Positions 36,550 through 45,060 of a DNA stretch of 64,000 bases are shown here, piece by piece (position 1 is the first letter of the stretch; every line of letters begins with the position of its first letter). Source of the DNA: an uncultured Ruminococcus sp. (lineage in GTDB: Bacteria; Bacillota; Clostridia; Oscillospirales; Ruminococcaceae); contig UQYK01000002.1 in the NCBI GenBank assembly GCA_900545285.1, forward strand, positions 1 through 64,000. The letters run 5' to 3'. The notes under the pieces are model-generated. The model was not told the origin of the DNA and did not search any database. It was given only the letters and a program-made list of their open reading frames with translations. Both the position numbers and the translations under genes were made by a program.

Positions 36550-37227
36550 TTATTCTGTTTCTGACAGATTGCTTTTACCTAAATTACAATCACTGCATAG
36601 CGTTTGCAAATTATCAATCACGGTTTCTCCGCCTTTTGACCACGGAATAATGTGGTCGATGTGTAATTCTAACCCTGGAGTTGTCGCAGGAGAACGACCG
36701 CACATACAGCATTTGAAATTGTCACGTTTCATAACTATAAAACGCATTCTTAAATTAATATCCCTTCTGGTTATATGATTAGCAACATCACTTGTAGTAT
36801 CGCTTGTCGGTTCTGATTCATCTATTTTGATTTCAGTGGAGTTAACGTAATCTACAAAGGCTTCCAGAGCCTTACGCCACCCTCCAAATCTTTTGGTATA
36901 TGTACCAATTGAGAATTCACCATATTCTTCTATCTGTGTATATGAAGGCTGTTTTCCGAGTCTTATCCAAACTTTTTCAATATTATCAAATAAAGCCTCA
37001 TTTGATATTCCAATTTTAGATCTTGACATTTGCAATTGTGCTTTTTGCAGACAAAGAAACCATGATCCAAACCTTCTTGTTAATGTTGTTGAATGATATT
37101 TTCCATACTGATTGTATTCTTCCATTGTTACAGTGTCTTTATTGATAATGTTGCTAACCGCTTTTAAGTCATTGAGTAATTCTTCATCAGATGTGTTTCT
37201 ATGGAAATCATTCAATTCAAACTTCAT
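36550..37227 (-). CDS. HNH endonuclease with homing-endonuclease-associated repeats
   Basis: The start is ATG 37227 with a G-rich ribosome site. The 225-residue protein has two repeated segments of the HNH_repeat type (YNQYGKYHSTTLTRRFGSW and IEEYGEFSIGTYTKRFGGW) and a C-terminal HNH nuclease: CCMCGRSP, LELHIDHIIPWSKGG, DNLQTLCSDCN. It is transcribed against all surrounding genes and stands directly before a truncated replication-gene remnant, so it may be an invading homing-type gene. Confidence 0.8.
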   Translation of the reverse strand: MKFELNDFHRNTSDEELLNDLKAVSNIINKDTVTMEEYNQYGKYHSTTLTRRFGSWFLCLQKAQLQMSRSKIGISNEALFDNIEKVWIRLGKQPSYTQIEEYGEFSIGTYTKRFGGWRKALEAFVDYVNSTEIKIDESEPTSDTTSDVANHITRRDINLRMRFIVMKRDNFKCCMCGRSPATTPGLELHIDHIIPWSKGGETVIDNLQTLCSDCNLGKSNLSETE

Positions 37228-37284
37228 GAAGCTCCCCCCCAAAAAAAAATTATTCTAACAATAATAATTATATCACATTTCGAG

Positions 37285-37668
37285 AAGAAGTGCAAGAGCA
37301 AGCGTTCCGACAGTGACGCAACGATTGAGGTATCGGGCAGAGATCAGTCGGACAAGGAGTTTATGCTCTCCCGAAACAAAGAAACGCTGTGCTGGGAACT
37401 GAGCGGAGAGAAGTCTCCCGAATACACCGAGCCGCCTGAACCTGTGCTTGAAGCGATAGGCGGTTTCATCAATGCGGATAATCTGATTTGGGAGGGTACG
37501 GCGACCGAGCTTATCGAAAAGCTGGAGCTTGACATCAAGCCCAATGTGGTTTCGCTGAAACTCAATGTCAATGCAGGCAGATTGATGAATGATTATAGCA
37601 TTCGATACACGAATAAGCGTAACCACAGCGGACGCATGATTTTCTTCTCTTTGTTATCAAAAGAGTAA
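37285..37668 (+). pseudogene. C-terminal remnant of a RepA-like AAA ATPase/replication protein
   Basis: The frame reads SDATIEVSGRDQSDKEFMLS, then RNKETLCWELSGEK and ends NHSGRMIFFSLLSKE, a pattern like the C-terminal end of RepA/DnaB-like helicases of mobile elements. Its 5' part is missing: upstream sequence belongs to the opposed HNH gene and there is no good ribosome site. I judge it a truncated gene; assignment to the RepA family is tentative. Confidence 0.45.
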
Positions 37669-37691
37669 ATTTCAAGTGGTTGGCGTGTCAG

Positions 37692-37760
37692 TCCGTGACG
37701 GTCGTGACGATGTTTTGTGAGCGGTGTAATCATCGTCACCATCGTCACACATCGTCACGG
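37692..37760. repeat. CGTCAC iteron cluster before second relaxase
   Basis: ATCGTCAC is repeated three times at 37732-37758, each about nine or ten bases apart, facing the inverted copies CCGTGACG and CGTGACGATG at 37693-37712. Such a cluster suits binding of a replication or relaxosome protein. It lies just upstream of the structured element. Confidence 0.65.
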
Positions 37761-37764
37761 CGTT

Positions 37765-37920
37765 GGCGGTTTATCCGCCGTTCAAGCCTCGCAGAGCCCC
37801 GATAGCATTTTTGATAGTCCGTAAGGCTGTCGAAAGTGCTATGGGGTTACCGGCGGCATTCCGCAGGTAACTCGGCTCTCCGAGCCGTTCGGTTTGCCGA
37901 TCTCCGTATCGTTGCAAACC
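37765..37920 (+). ncRNA. Structured element ahead of MobV relaxase, copy B (RNA or oriT)
   Basis: Stems in the same order as copy A: GGCGG/CCGCC; CCCC/GGGG outer arm enclosing GCATTTTTGATAGTC paired to GGCTGTCGAAAGTGC; GCGG/CCGC with loop CATT; CGGCTC/GAGCCG; GGTTTGC-CGAT/ATCG-TT-GCAAACC. Compared with copy A the fourth stem has both arms changed, the fifth changes a G-U pair to U-A, and loops vary while the unpaired GCCTCGCAGAGCCCC and CTCCGT loop are constant. It ends about 60 bases before the relaxase start. Confidence 0.6.
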
Positions 37921-37982
37921 GTTTTGCCCATAGGGCATTCCCTCGTCAGAGGGTCAATTTAAAAAGGAAGGGAGGTGTTTCT

Positions 37983-39182
37983 ATGTGTCAAAAGACGATC
38001 TCAATGTGTCAGGGCAAGGGCAGCTTGTCCCACAACAACCGTGCATTTGCTGCCAAAAATATCGACAGTTCCCGAACAGCGGACAACATTACATTTGTGC
38101 ATCAGAATTTGCGTGATGCTTATGATATTCTTTTCAGCGATGCAGTAGAAAGATACAATGCCCGTCAGAAACGAAATGACCGCCGTATCCCAGACTACTT
38201 TCATCACTTGTTCAGCCGTGAACCGAGTGCAAGTGTTATCACTGGGACAAATAAGCAAAAGAGTTTCTATGAAGACTTAGTCCAGATCGGGACAAAAGAT
38301 GATACAGGTGTCGGTACTCCCGATTCGGAGATTGCTGTTGCCTGTTTACGGGAGTACATGGAGGGCTTTTCAGAAAGAAATCCGAATTTCTATGTGTTCA
38401 ATGCTGTGATGCACCTTGATGAAGCAACTCCCCATCTGCACATCGACTATATTCCAGTGGGGCATTTCAGCAATGGTTTAGATACCCGAAATGCTATGGC
38501 GAAAGCTCTCGAAGAAATGGGGTACGGCAAAGGTGCAAATGCGATCAACCGCTGGCGTTTAACAGAGTGGGAAATCCTGCACCAGATTTGCAAGGCTCAT
38601 GGTGTTGAAATTGCAGAGCCGAAGAAGTCCAGAGGGTACAGCTATACCACCGAGGAATACGGCGAGCATCAGGATAGAATCCGGCAGCTTGAAGAAGAAA
38701 AAGCTCAGATCATTACTGAAAAAGAAGAAATCAACGCAGCACTTGAAAAGGCAGCCAAAAAGCACGTCAAGCTGAAAGAAATCGACAGCGTTGTAACAGG
38801 CAAAACGGTTTTCGGTGGAAAAATCACAGTTTCCAAGGAAGATTGGGAAAATGTAACTGCACTTGCCAAAAAAGAAGTGATTTCACAAAAACAGACGAAA
38901 AAGCTTTGCAGAGAACGAGATGAAGCCATACAGGAGCGTAATACGTTGAAAGCAAGGCTTGATGCGGTATCTTCGGAACTGGCTGATTACAAAAAGAAAG
39001 AAGAAGATAGGCGTCATTTTTCCCGTGATAAATTAAAAGCGGAATCAAAGCGTATTAGCCGTGAGGAAGAACTTTCCCGTGAACTGAAAAAAGTCAAGGC
39101 TTTTATCTCTGCTTGTGGATTAAGTTCCGACTATCAGCAGTTCAGATACAACAGCACAATAAAAAGCAAGAATTTGGAATGA
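37983..39182 (+). CDS. MobV (Mob_Pre) relaxase of the guaA element
   Basis: The start is ATG 37983, with GGGAGG upstream; the frame is open earlier but runs through the structured element. The 399-residue protein has SLSHNNRAFAAKNIDSSRT, the metal-binding HLDEATPHLHIDYIPV, and a long C-terminal coiled coil ending FISACGLSSDYQQF. It is similar to the relaxase at 10697-11893 throughout its length, so both elements share a mobilisation module. Probable oriT is in the 37669-37982 gap. Confidence 0.9.
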   Translation: MCQKTISMCQGKGSLSHNNRAFAAKNIDSSRTADNITFVHQNLRDAYDILFSDAVERYNARQKRNDRRIPDYFHHLFSREPSASVITGTNKQKSFYEDLVQIGTKDDTGVGTPDSEIAVACLREYMEGFSERNPNFYVFNAVMHLDEATPHLHIDYIPVGHFSNGLDTRNAMAKALEEMGYGKGANAINRWRLTEWEILHQICKAHGVEIAEPKKSRGYSYTTEEYGEHQDRIRQLEEEKAQIITEKEEINAALEKAAKKHVKLKEIDSVVTGKTVFGGKITVSKEDWENVTALAKKEVISQKQTKKLCRERDEAIQERNTLKARLDAVSSELADYKKKEEDRRHFSRDKLKAESKRISREEELSRELKKVKAFISACGLSSDYQQFRYNSTIKSKNLE

Positions 39183-39195
39183 GGAGAAAAATTTT

Positions 39196-39600
39196 ATGAT
39201 TATCAGAAGCAAAGACAAAGTTCAGGTGATCGGCAAAAACAAGTCGGTCTGGGTGTTGGATACCAATGCACTTACCGTTACACACAATACAGTTGATACT
39301 GAGCCAACAGTAACAGCATTCCGTTCCGAGCATATCAAGTATCACCTGCATTATTCTGCGGAGTACCGCAAGGACAGACTGAGAAAACTTGTAAATAACG
39401 GCGAAATTCTGAGTTATCTGACTGAACTTGATAAGGCAGTGGAAAATGCTATGGAAAGACAGGTTGAAAAGTGGAAAGCTGACGATAAGGAATATCAGCA
39501 GTCACTTGCTGTTGGTGATCTCTGCAAAGCTCAAGGTTTGGAGAATATGTTTAAGTTGTGTGCGAGAGAGGCGGTGTATGCGGATATGGTGTATGTGTGA
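39196..39600 (+). CDS. TnpV-like small protein
   Basis: The 134-residue protein follows the relaxase by 13 bases, with GAGGAG upstream. Its C-terminal half (ELDKAVENAMERQVEKWKAD, then GDLCKAQGLENMFKLCAREAVYADMVYV) resembles the TnpV-type proteins carried by Firmicutes transposons and IMEs, whose role is unknown. The N-terminal half has a beta-rich pattern. The assignment is weak. Confidence 0.45.
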   Translation: MIIRSKDKVQVIGKNKSVWVLDTNALTVTHNTVDTEPTVTAFRSEHIKYHLHYSAEYRKDRLRKLVNNGEILSYLTELDKAVENAMERQVEKWKADDKEYQQSLAVGDLCKAQGLENMFKLCAREAVYADMVYV

Positions 39601-39734
39601 GATGATTTGACATTAAGGCTGTGCTTAAATGTATCAGGCACAGCCTTTTTTTGTAAAAAATAAGCTTATCTTGATTGACTTATTCATGAAAATACAGTAT
39701 AATATATATAATGAATGGGTGTTTGCGATAAAGG

Positions 39735-42104
39735 ATGGCAATTATGGATAATCATGCTATAGAGGTTAAAGTTACTTTAATAGAAAACATTGCTCGTAAT
39801 GATTTGGATGCTGTTATATACGACCTTGATAAGCAAATCGAACTTCTTTCAAGTCAGGCTGATAAGTGGGACTATCTTGTTGCAGTTGCTTCTGGTATTC
39901 TGTGTGGTATGCTCGATATACTCTGGGTAGGCGATTTCAGTCTCAAAAAAGGCAGAGTATTTGCAAGTGATAAAGTTGACGGCTTTGTAGAAAAAACAGC
40001 GAATCTCCTCGGATTCAAGGGTGATGGTCTAAAAAATGCAGTTAAGTTCCTTGAAGAGAAATTTCCCATACCCTGCGATGGAAACACACCAGACTTCGGT
40101 GGAGGATTACAGCATCATCTCCGAGATTTTGCTCATCACCCTACGATTGTCGGATTAATCTTCTCTTTGCTGACACAGTTCACAGGGATGTCTTATGGTA
40201 CAGATGTAGACGGTTTGTTCAAAGTAGTACCCGTACCCGATAAAAGCAGGGCATTCATAGGTGACGATATTCCCGATAAGTTATTCAAGGGAGCTGTTGT
40301 ATGGTTCTTTCATCTTGTCAGTGATATGGCAGGATCCAGCAGTACAGCAGGTATTACAGGAGGTACAGGTATCCCTGGCCCGATTTTATCGCTTGCAAAA
40401 GAGCTATCTGTACTGCCAATTTTCAAAAATATGAAAGTTGGAGATAATAAGTTGTCCGTTTTTCTCTCTAAGGTTTTCAACGGAACGATATTTGCTCAGC
40501 ATGATGCGGACGGAAAAATCATTAAAGATACAGTCATCAAGTTTGATTTGCGTGGCGAGCTTAGTGTTGTTGCAGAGTTAGGCAAGCAGGCGATACCTGT
40601 TATGGCAAATGATTGTATCGTACGTAGTTTCTATTTTATCAGAAGATTTGCTATGGCTTTGAAATCTCTTAATTGCTCTTCTGTTGGAGATATTCGCCTG
40701 AGAGATATTGATTGGGATAGTGTAAAGCCTTTTGGTAATCCGACTATCACAAGAATGCTGACTATTTCAAGTGCTGTTTTCTCTACCATTGATATAGCAG
40801 AAGCAGTTATCTCACAAAAATACTTTGTATCCGTTAATTATGTTGGTGTCGGAAGATTTGCCGTTGCGATCGGCAGCGAGATAACGAATTATCTTAAAGT
40901 GCGTAATGTCAAGCTGATAAAGCAGATGTATGAAGATATCAAACGTAATACTTTCACAGAAACCGATAACAACATATATAACATGATCGGAGATGGTATG
41001 GATATTGGAAAATTTGGTCTGACTTTAGCACAGACAGAGATACTGTATAATCTTGAAATGTATAAGACCGTCAACGATGTGAAACGCAACGGTAAAAAGA
41101 CTGATTTGAGAAGTCAGTGGCTGGAAGAATGGAAACACTATATGGAAGAAGGATTTTCTTCTTTTGTTGATGATAAAACTGCCGTTCTGCACTGGTATTC
41201 TATACAGGAATTGCATGATGCAGTTAATGCAAATTCTCCTGAACTGCCATGGTTTAGGCTTGTGCTTCTGGAAGCTATGCTTTTTGAACCATATTATCCT
41301 CTCAGTACTGAAATTGATAAAAAAGGAAATGAAGTGCCGAGTACGAAATACAAGGAACTGCATTTGCCGCTGGTCGGATATAGCAAATCAGATGGTGATA
41401 AGTTTCTTGATAGCTTTTTTACAGAAAGCTTTTATCAGAAAGGTTATATATCAAGACTAAGAAAATGTTACGATAGAGTTATCCGTGAATTAAACGAGGT
41501 CTTGAAAAATGCTATCAAAAGTATCGCTATTACTGCCGGAGTAGTCATTGCTGCTATTGCTACCGCAGGAGCGTTTGCACCAGCTATTGCAGTTGCCCTT
41601 GTAGGCTCTAATTTTGCAGGACTAAGCGGAGCTGCATTGACAAGTGCGTGTCTGGCATATCTTGGTGGCGGAGCTATCGCTGCAGGTGGATTAGGAATGG
41701 CAGGCGGCACTATGGCTATTGTAGGTGGTGGAGCAGTTCTCGGACTTGGTGTTGGTGCAGGAGTTGGCGGAGCAGTCGGTGCTGCTGGGATCCTCGGAAA
41801 AAAAGATATGATACTGCAATCTGCTAAGCTTATGGTTTCTGTTCGAGAGATATTCCTGAATGACGAACATGATATAGAATACTCGAACACAGTATATGAG
41901 CAGTATGTTCAAAATATAGCCGATATTGAAAAAGGGCTTGTCGAATTGCGGCTCAAGGCTAATGTTGTGGACAAGGAAGAAAAAAAGCAGATAACAACGC
42001 AAATAAAAAATACTGAAAAAGCGGTAAAGGCTATGAAAATAGCTATGAAGAGTATGAACAAGTTTAATAGCTCATTTGCCCAAGGCAAACGTGTATCTGA
42101 GTAA
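39735..42104 (+). CDS. Large glycine-zipper membrane protein, unrecognised family
   Basis: The 789-residue protein is not one I recognise. Near the N-terminus is a hydrophobic segment (YLVAVASGILCGMLDILWVG), then a conserved-looking HHLRDFAHHPTIVGLIFSLL. The central part is soluble and helical. Residues about 595-690 form two long hydrophobic stretches, the second a glycine zipper (LGGGAIAAGGLGMAGGTMAI and onward to GVGGAVGAAGILG), ending in a lysine-rich coiled coil. A promoter-like TTGACT...TATAAT lies just upstream at 39676-39708. A DUF262 remnant follows after 20 bases. A membrane-damaging defence effector is one possibility, with no direct evidence. Confidence 0.6.
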   Translation: MAIMDNHAIEVKVTLIENIARNDLDAVIYDLDKQIELLSSQADKWDYLVAVASGILCGMLDILWVGDFSLKKGRVFASDKVDGFVEKTANLLGFKGDGLKNAVKFLEEKFPIPCDGNTPDFGGGLQHHLRDFAHHPTIVGLIFSLLTQFTGMSYGTDVDGLFKVVPVPDKSRAFIGDDIPDKLFKGAVVWFFHLVSDMAGSSSTAGITGGTGIPGPILSLAKELSVLPIFKNMKVGDNKLSVFLSKVFNGTIFAQHDADGKIIKDTVIKFDLRGELSVVAELGKQAIPVMANDCIVRSFYFIRRFAMALKSLNCSSVGDIRLRDIDWDSVKPFGNPTITRMLTISSAVFSTIDIAEAVISQKYFVSVNYVGVGRFAVAIGSEITNYLKVRNVKLIKQMYEDIKRNTFTETDNNIYNMIGDGMDIGKFGLTLAQTEILYNLEMYKTVNDVKRNGKKTDLRSQWLEEWKHYMEEGFSSFVDDKTAVLHWYSIQELHDAVNANSPELPWFRLVLLEAMLFEPYYPLSTEIDKKGNEVPSTKYKELHLPLVGYSKSDGDKFLDSFFTESFYQKGYISRLRKCYDRVIRELNEVLKNAIKSIAITAGVVIAAIATAGAFAPAIAVALVGSNFAGLSGAALTSACLAYLGGGAIAAGGLGMAGGTMAIVGGGAVLGLGVGAGVGGAVGAAGILGKKDMILQSAKLMVSVREIFLNDEHDIEYSNTVYEQYVQNIADIEKGLVELRLKANVVDKEEKKQITTQIKNTEKAVKAMKIAMKSMNKFNSSFAQGKRVSE

Positions 42105-42124
42105 TAATGGGGGGGGAAAAATAG

Positions 42125-42211
42125 ATGTCAAAATTAAATATTGATCAGAAAACGATAAAAGCTCTTTTCAGTGAATCCTAAGACGGATTTTATGCCATTA
42201 TCCAGTTAATT
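42125..42211 (+). pseudogene. 5' remnant of a DUF262 (GmrSD-like) gene
   Basis: After a G-run ribosome site, ATG 42125 opens the frame MSKLNIDQKTIKALFSES, which stops at once; the next frame continues KTDFMP. Together this resembles the usual start of DUF262 nuclease-domain proteins (IDQKTIxxLF...DFxIPxYQR). The rest of the gene is gone and is followed by the sugar cassette. The call rests on about 24 residues. It suggests the upstream 789-residue protein once had a DUF262 partner. Confidence 0.45.
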
Positions 42212-42272
42212 TTTACGTAAGTTTTTGCTATTCTGCTATTAATCTAATAAACTATGTTATGCCCCATAGCAA

Positions 42273-42307
42273 GAACCGCCACAGTTATTATTTTACTGTG
42301 GCGGTTC
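42273..42307 (-). terminator. Hairpin at end of sugar cassette
   Basis: GAACCGCCACAGT pairs with ACTGTGGCGGTTC around a nine-base A+T loop, 13 bases after the VOC gene stop. The T-run on the minus strand is short, so termination efficiency is uncertain. The stretch 42182-42272 has no other feature. Confidence 0.55.
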
Positions 42308-42319
42308 CCGATTGTATTT

Positions 42320-42718
42320 TTAAAGGATCTGGCTAAACTCAATCACTTCACGATTCGGTCCTGTGATTTTGAAAAACTTTACACCATTCTCCCAAAACGG
42401 CAGAAAATGAATCGTATCCTTCTGATTATTCAGACCCAATGAACAGACTTCTTGATAAGCTGCTTCGATATCCTTGACATCGATTGCTAGATGATCCCAC
42501 GCTCCAGTCTGCATTGGTGCCTGATGATTTTCATAAATTTCCAGCATCAGATTTCCCAACTGCAAAAACGCAACTGCTTCTCCTGCCTCTTCATTATAAG
42601 TACGAAGAGCTACCGCAAATCCAAGTTTTTCATAAAAGGCAACCGTTTCCGCTAAATCATTCGTCGGAAAACCCAGATGCTGAAATCCCGTTGCATTGTC
42701 CTGTAACTTCATGCTCAT
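42320..42718 (-). CDS. VOC-fold protein (glyoxalase-like)
   Basis: The start is ATG 42718, overlapping the stop of the kinase gene (ATGA). The 132-residue protein is a vicinal oxygen chelate fold: FQHLGFPTNDLAETVAFYEK, LQLGNLMLEIYENHQ, WDHLAIDVKDIEAAYQE and a terminal KFFKITGPNREVIEF. The metal ligands H and E are at the usual places. Its position last in a sugar operon suggests an epimerase, lyase or lactone-related step, but the substrate cannot be read. Confidence 0.8.
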   Translation of the reverse strand: MSMKLQDNATGFQHLGFPTNDLAETVAFYEKLGFAVALRTYNEEAGEAVAFLQLGNLMLEIYENHQAPMQTGAWDHLAIDVKDIEAAYQEVCSLGLNNQKDTIHFLPFWENGVKFFKITGPNREVIEFSQIL

Positions 42719-43677
42719 AACCTCTCTTCTTTCAATTGTTCCAGTGTCTGTGCCATGTCCGGCATCGCCGGAATTGCACCGTGTTTCTGGACACAGACAC
42801 TTGCCACTGCATTTCCAAAGTCTGCAAACTTTGCCGCTTCTTCTGTCGTGATCGTTTCCGGTGCTTTTTCGCAGCGGCTGAACTGAAACAAGAATCCACC
42901 CCAAAAGGCATCGCCTGCACCAGTCGCATCTACCGCCTTGTTCTGGAATCCTTTTACCAGCTGTCCGCCCTGTCTGGTCTGGACGTAGGCACCTGTTTTT
43001 CCAAGTGTTACGACCACTATTTTTACACCGCTCTGCATCAGAAGTTCCGCAGCTTTCTGATAGTCGCTCTCACCAGTGAGCAGCATGGTTTCTTCCTCTG
43101 AAATCTTCATCAGATCTGCGTACTGTACCATGCTCCGCATCTGCTTTTTGGCAAGTTCCTCCGATTTCCAGAGAGAGGCACGATAATTCGGGTCATAAGA
43201 GATCACACATCCAGCTTCTTTTGCTTTCTGTACAGCAAACAGGGTGGTACTGCGTACCGGCTCATCTGTCAGTGAAATCGAACCAAGATGCAAAATTCTG
43301 CTGTTGCGAATCAGTTCCAGCGGAACTTCCTCTTTTTCCAGCATCTTATCTGCACCATGATTTCGGGCAAAGGAAAATTCCCGTTCTCCGTCTGGCTTGA
43401 CATCAACAAAAGCCAATGTTGTAAAATAATCCTCACTCAACGTAAAACCAGTGCTGTCAATTCCACACTGCTCCAGCGTTTCCTTGAGGAATCTGCCGTG
43501 CATATCATTTCCGGCTTTGCCGATAAAGGCGGTTCTTGCCCCTAGCTTTGCCATAGCAGCCATGACATTTGCCGGAGCACCGCCGGCGTTTTGTGCGAAG
43601 ACACGCTGCCCCTGTTCATTTCTACCCTGCATGGTAAAATCGATCAGCATTTCTCCCAGTGCAATTCCGTCAAACAT
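42715..43677 (-). CDS. scrK: PfkB-family sugar kinase, probably fructokinase
   Basis: The start is ATG 43677 behind AGGGG. The 320-residue protein has the PfkB features: GEMLIDF, the substrate loop AGGAPANVMAAMAKLGA, and the catalytic/anion-hole VDATGAGDAFWGGFLFQF near the C-terminus. The GGAPANV pattern is typical of fructokinases. With a polyol dehydrogenase two genes upstream, phosphorylation of fructose or another ketose to its 6-phosphate (or 1-phosphate) is the likely role. Confidence 0.82.
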   Translation of the reverse strand: MFDGIALGEMLIDFTMQGRNEQGQRVFAQNAGGAPANVMAAMAKLGARTAFIGKAGNDMHGRFLKETLEQCGIDSTGFTLSEDYFTTLAFVDVKPDGEREFSFARNHGADKMLEKEEVPLELIRNSRILHLGSISLTDEPVRSTTLFAVQKAKEAGCVISYDPNYRASLWKSEELAKKQMRSMVQYADLMKISEEETMLLTGESDYQKAAELLMQSGVKIVVVTLGKTGAYVQTRQGGQLVKGFQNKAVDATGAGDAFWGGFLFQFSRCEKAPETITTEEAAKFADFGNAVASVCVQKHGAIPAMPDMAQTLEQLKEERL

Positions 43678-45040
43678 TTTGGTTACCCCTTTCCTTGATC
43701 TCAGCAACGATTTTGTTGTAGGATTTTTTGTTTAACCGATAGAAAAACAACACAATTGCCGTCACGATCCAAAGAGTACCTGGAATCGTGGAAAAACTGT
43801 GCTTCATAATTGTCAGTACAGTTTCATTTTGCTGTGCATTTGCCGTAAAGCCAGCTGCTCCTAGCACGGCTGCCAGAACAGAGGTTCCAATTGCCATGCC
43901 AATTTTATTTCCAAGTGAAATAAAGGCATATTGAAATCCATCATTCCGAACACCCGTTTTCCATTCTCCATATTCCACACAATCTGGAATAATTGCATAG
44001 ATTGCCGTATTGAATCCAGCAAAGAAGAACTGTGTCAGACCAGAGCAAAGATAAAACGGAATCGGTGTTTTTACAGGACTGAATAAAAACAGGCATACCA
44101 TACAAAGACCTGTCCCAAAAGCCAAAATAGAGGCAGCTCGTCCTTTATTTCCAGTCCATTTGAAAATGATCGGAAATAATCCTGCACCAATGATCGAAGG
44201 CAACACGATTGCAGTTGAATAAACGGTAAACAAAGATTCTGTACCTTCCACATACTTGAAGTAATACAGTGCATCTGCATTTCTTCCGTAAAGAGTGATA
44301 CCAAACAAAAACTGTCCCAGCAGTGCCAGCAAATACGGCTTATTTTGAAGGACTGTCTGAATTTGCAGTTTCATTGGAATTTTCTTCTTTTCCGGAATTG
44401 TCACTGCTTCTTTGGTCTTGGCAAAACAGAAAATATGACAGGCTGCAAAAATGACACCATACAACACCGCAACCAGAAAATATCCTCGCTTATTGCTGCC
44501 GTTTCCCAGCTTAGAAATCAGAGGCAGCGTAATGATGTTGATAATCCCAATGGCGATCATCGCACTGACAGAACGAAACGTATTGATCTTCGCACGTTCT
44601 TCAATATTTTGTGTCATCGCACCGCACAACGTTCCATAGGGAATATTGACACAAGTATAACCCAAAACCAAAATGCAGTAGGTCACGGTCATATAGATGA
44701 TCTTTGCCGGATCGCTCCAATCTGGATGTGCCCAGAAAGAGATCATCAGCACAATTGCAGTCAATGGAGCAGCGATCAGCAGCCAGGGACGATATCGTCC
44801 CCAGCGTGTATTTGTCCGGTCGGTCAGACTTCCAACAATCGGATCATTGATCGCATCCCAAAATCGGGAAAAAAGCATCAAAGAGGCTACCGCACTCATG
44901 CTGATTCCAAATATATCTGTATAGAAGATCATCAAAAAATTCCCGACAAACATCCAGCTAAAATTACAGCCGACATCTCCCATGCCATAGGCAAATTTAC
45001 TGAGAAAGGGTATTTTGATATTTGTGTCACGCTCTTTCAT
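43670..45040 (-). CDS. GPH-family sugar:cation symporter
   Basis: The 456-residue protein has about 12 membrane segments and the GPH (MelB/XynB-like) signatures: KFAYGMGDVGCNFSWMFVG at the N-terminus, FSRFWDAINDPIVGSLTDRT with the cation-binding aspartates, and RWGRYRPWLL. PDCVEYGEWKTGVRNDGF in the second half is also a hallmark. It overlaps the kinase gene by eight bases. It most likely brings the polyol or glycoside of this cassette into the cell. Confidence 0.88.
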   Translation of the reverse strand: MKERDTNIKIPFLSKFAYGMGDVGCNFSWMFVGNFLMIFYTDIFGISMSAVASLMLFSRFWDAINDPIVGSLTDRTNTRWGRYRPWLLIAAPLTAIVLMISFWAHPDWSDPAKIIYMTVTYCILVLGYTCVNIPYGTLCGAMTQNIEERAKINTFRSVSAMIAIGIINIITLPLISKLGNGSNKRGYFLVAVLYGVIFAACHIFCFAKTKEAVTIPEKKKIPMKLQIQTVLQNKPYLLALLGQFLFGITLYGRNADALYYFKYVEGTESLFTVYSTAIVLPSIIGAGLFPIIFKWTGNKGRAASILAFGTGLCMVCLFLFSPVKTPIPFYLCSGLTQFFFAGFNTAIYAIIPDCVEYGEWKTGVRNDGFQYAFISLGNKIGMAIGTSVLAAVLGAAGFTANAQQNETVLTIMKHSFSTIPGTLWIVTAIVLFFYRLNKKSYNKIVAEIKERGNQNV

Positions 45041-45060
45041 TACGGCACCTCTTTTCCTTC

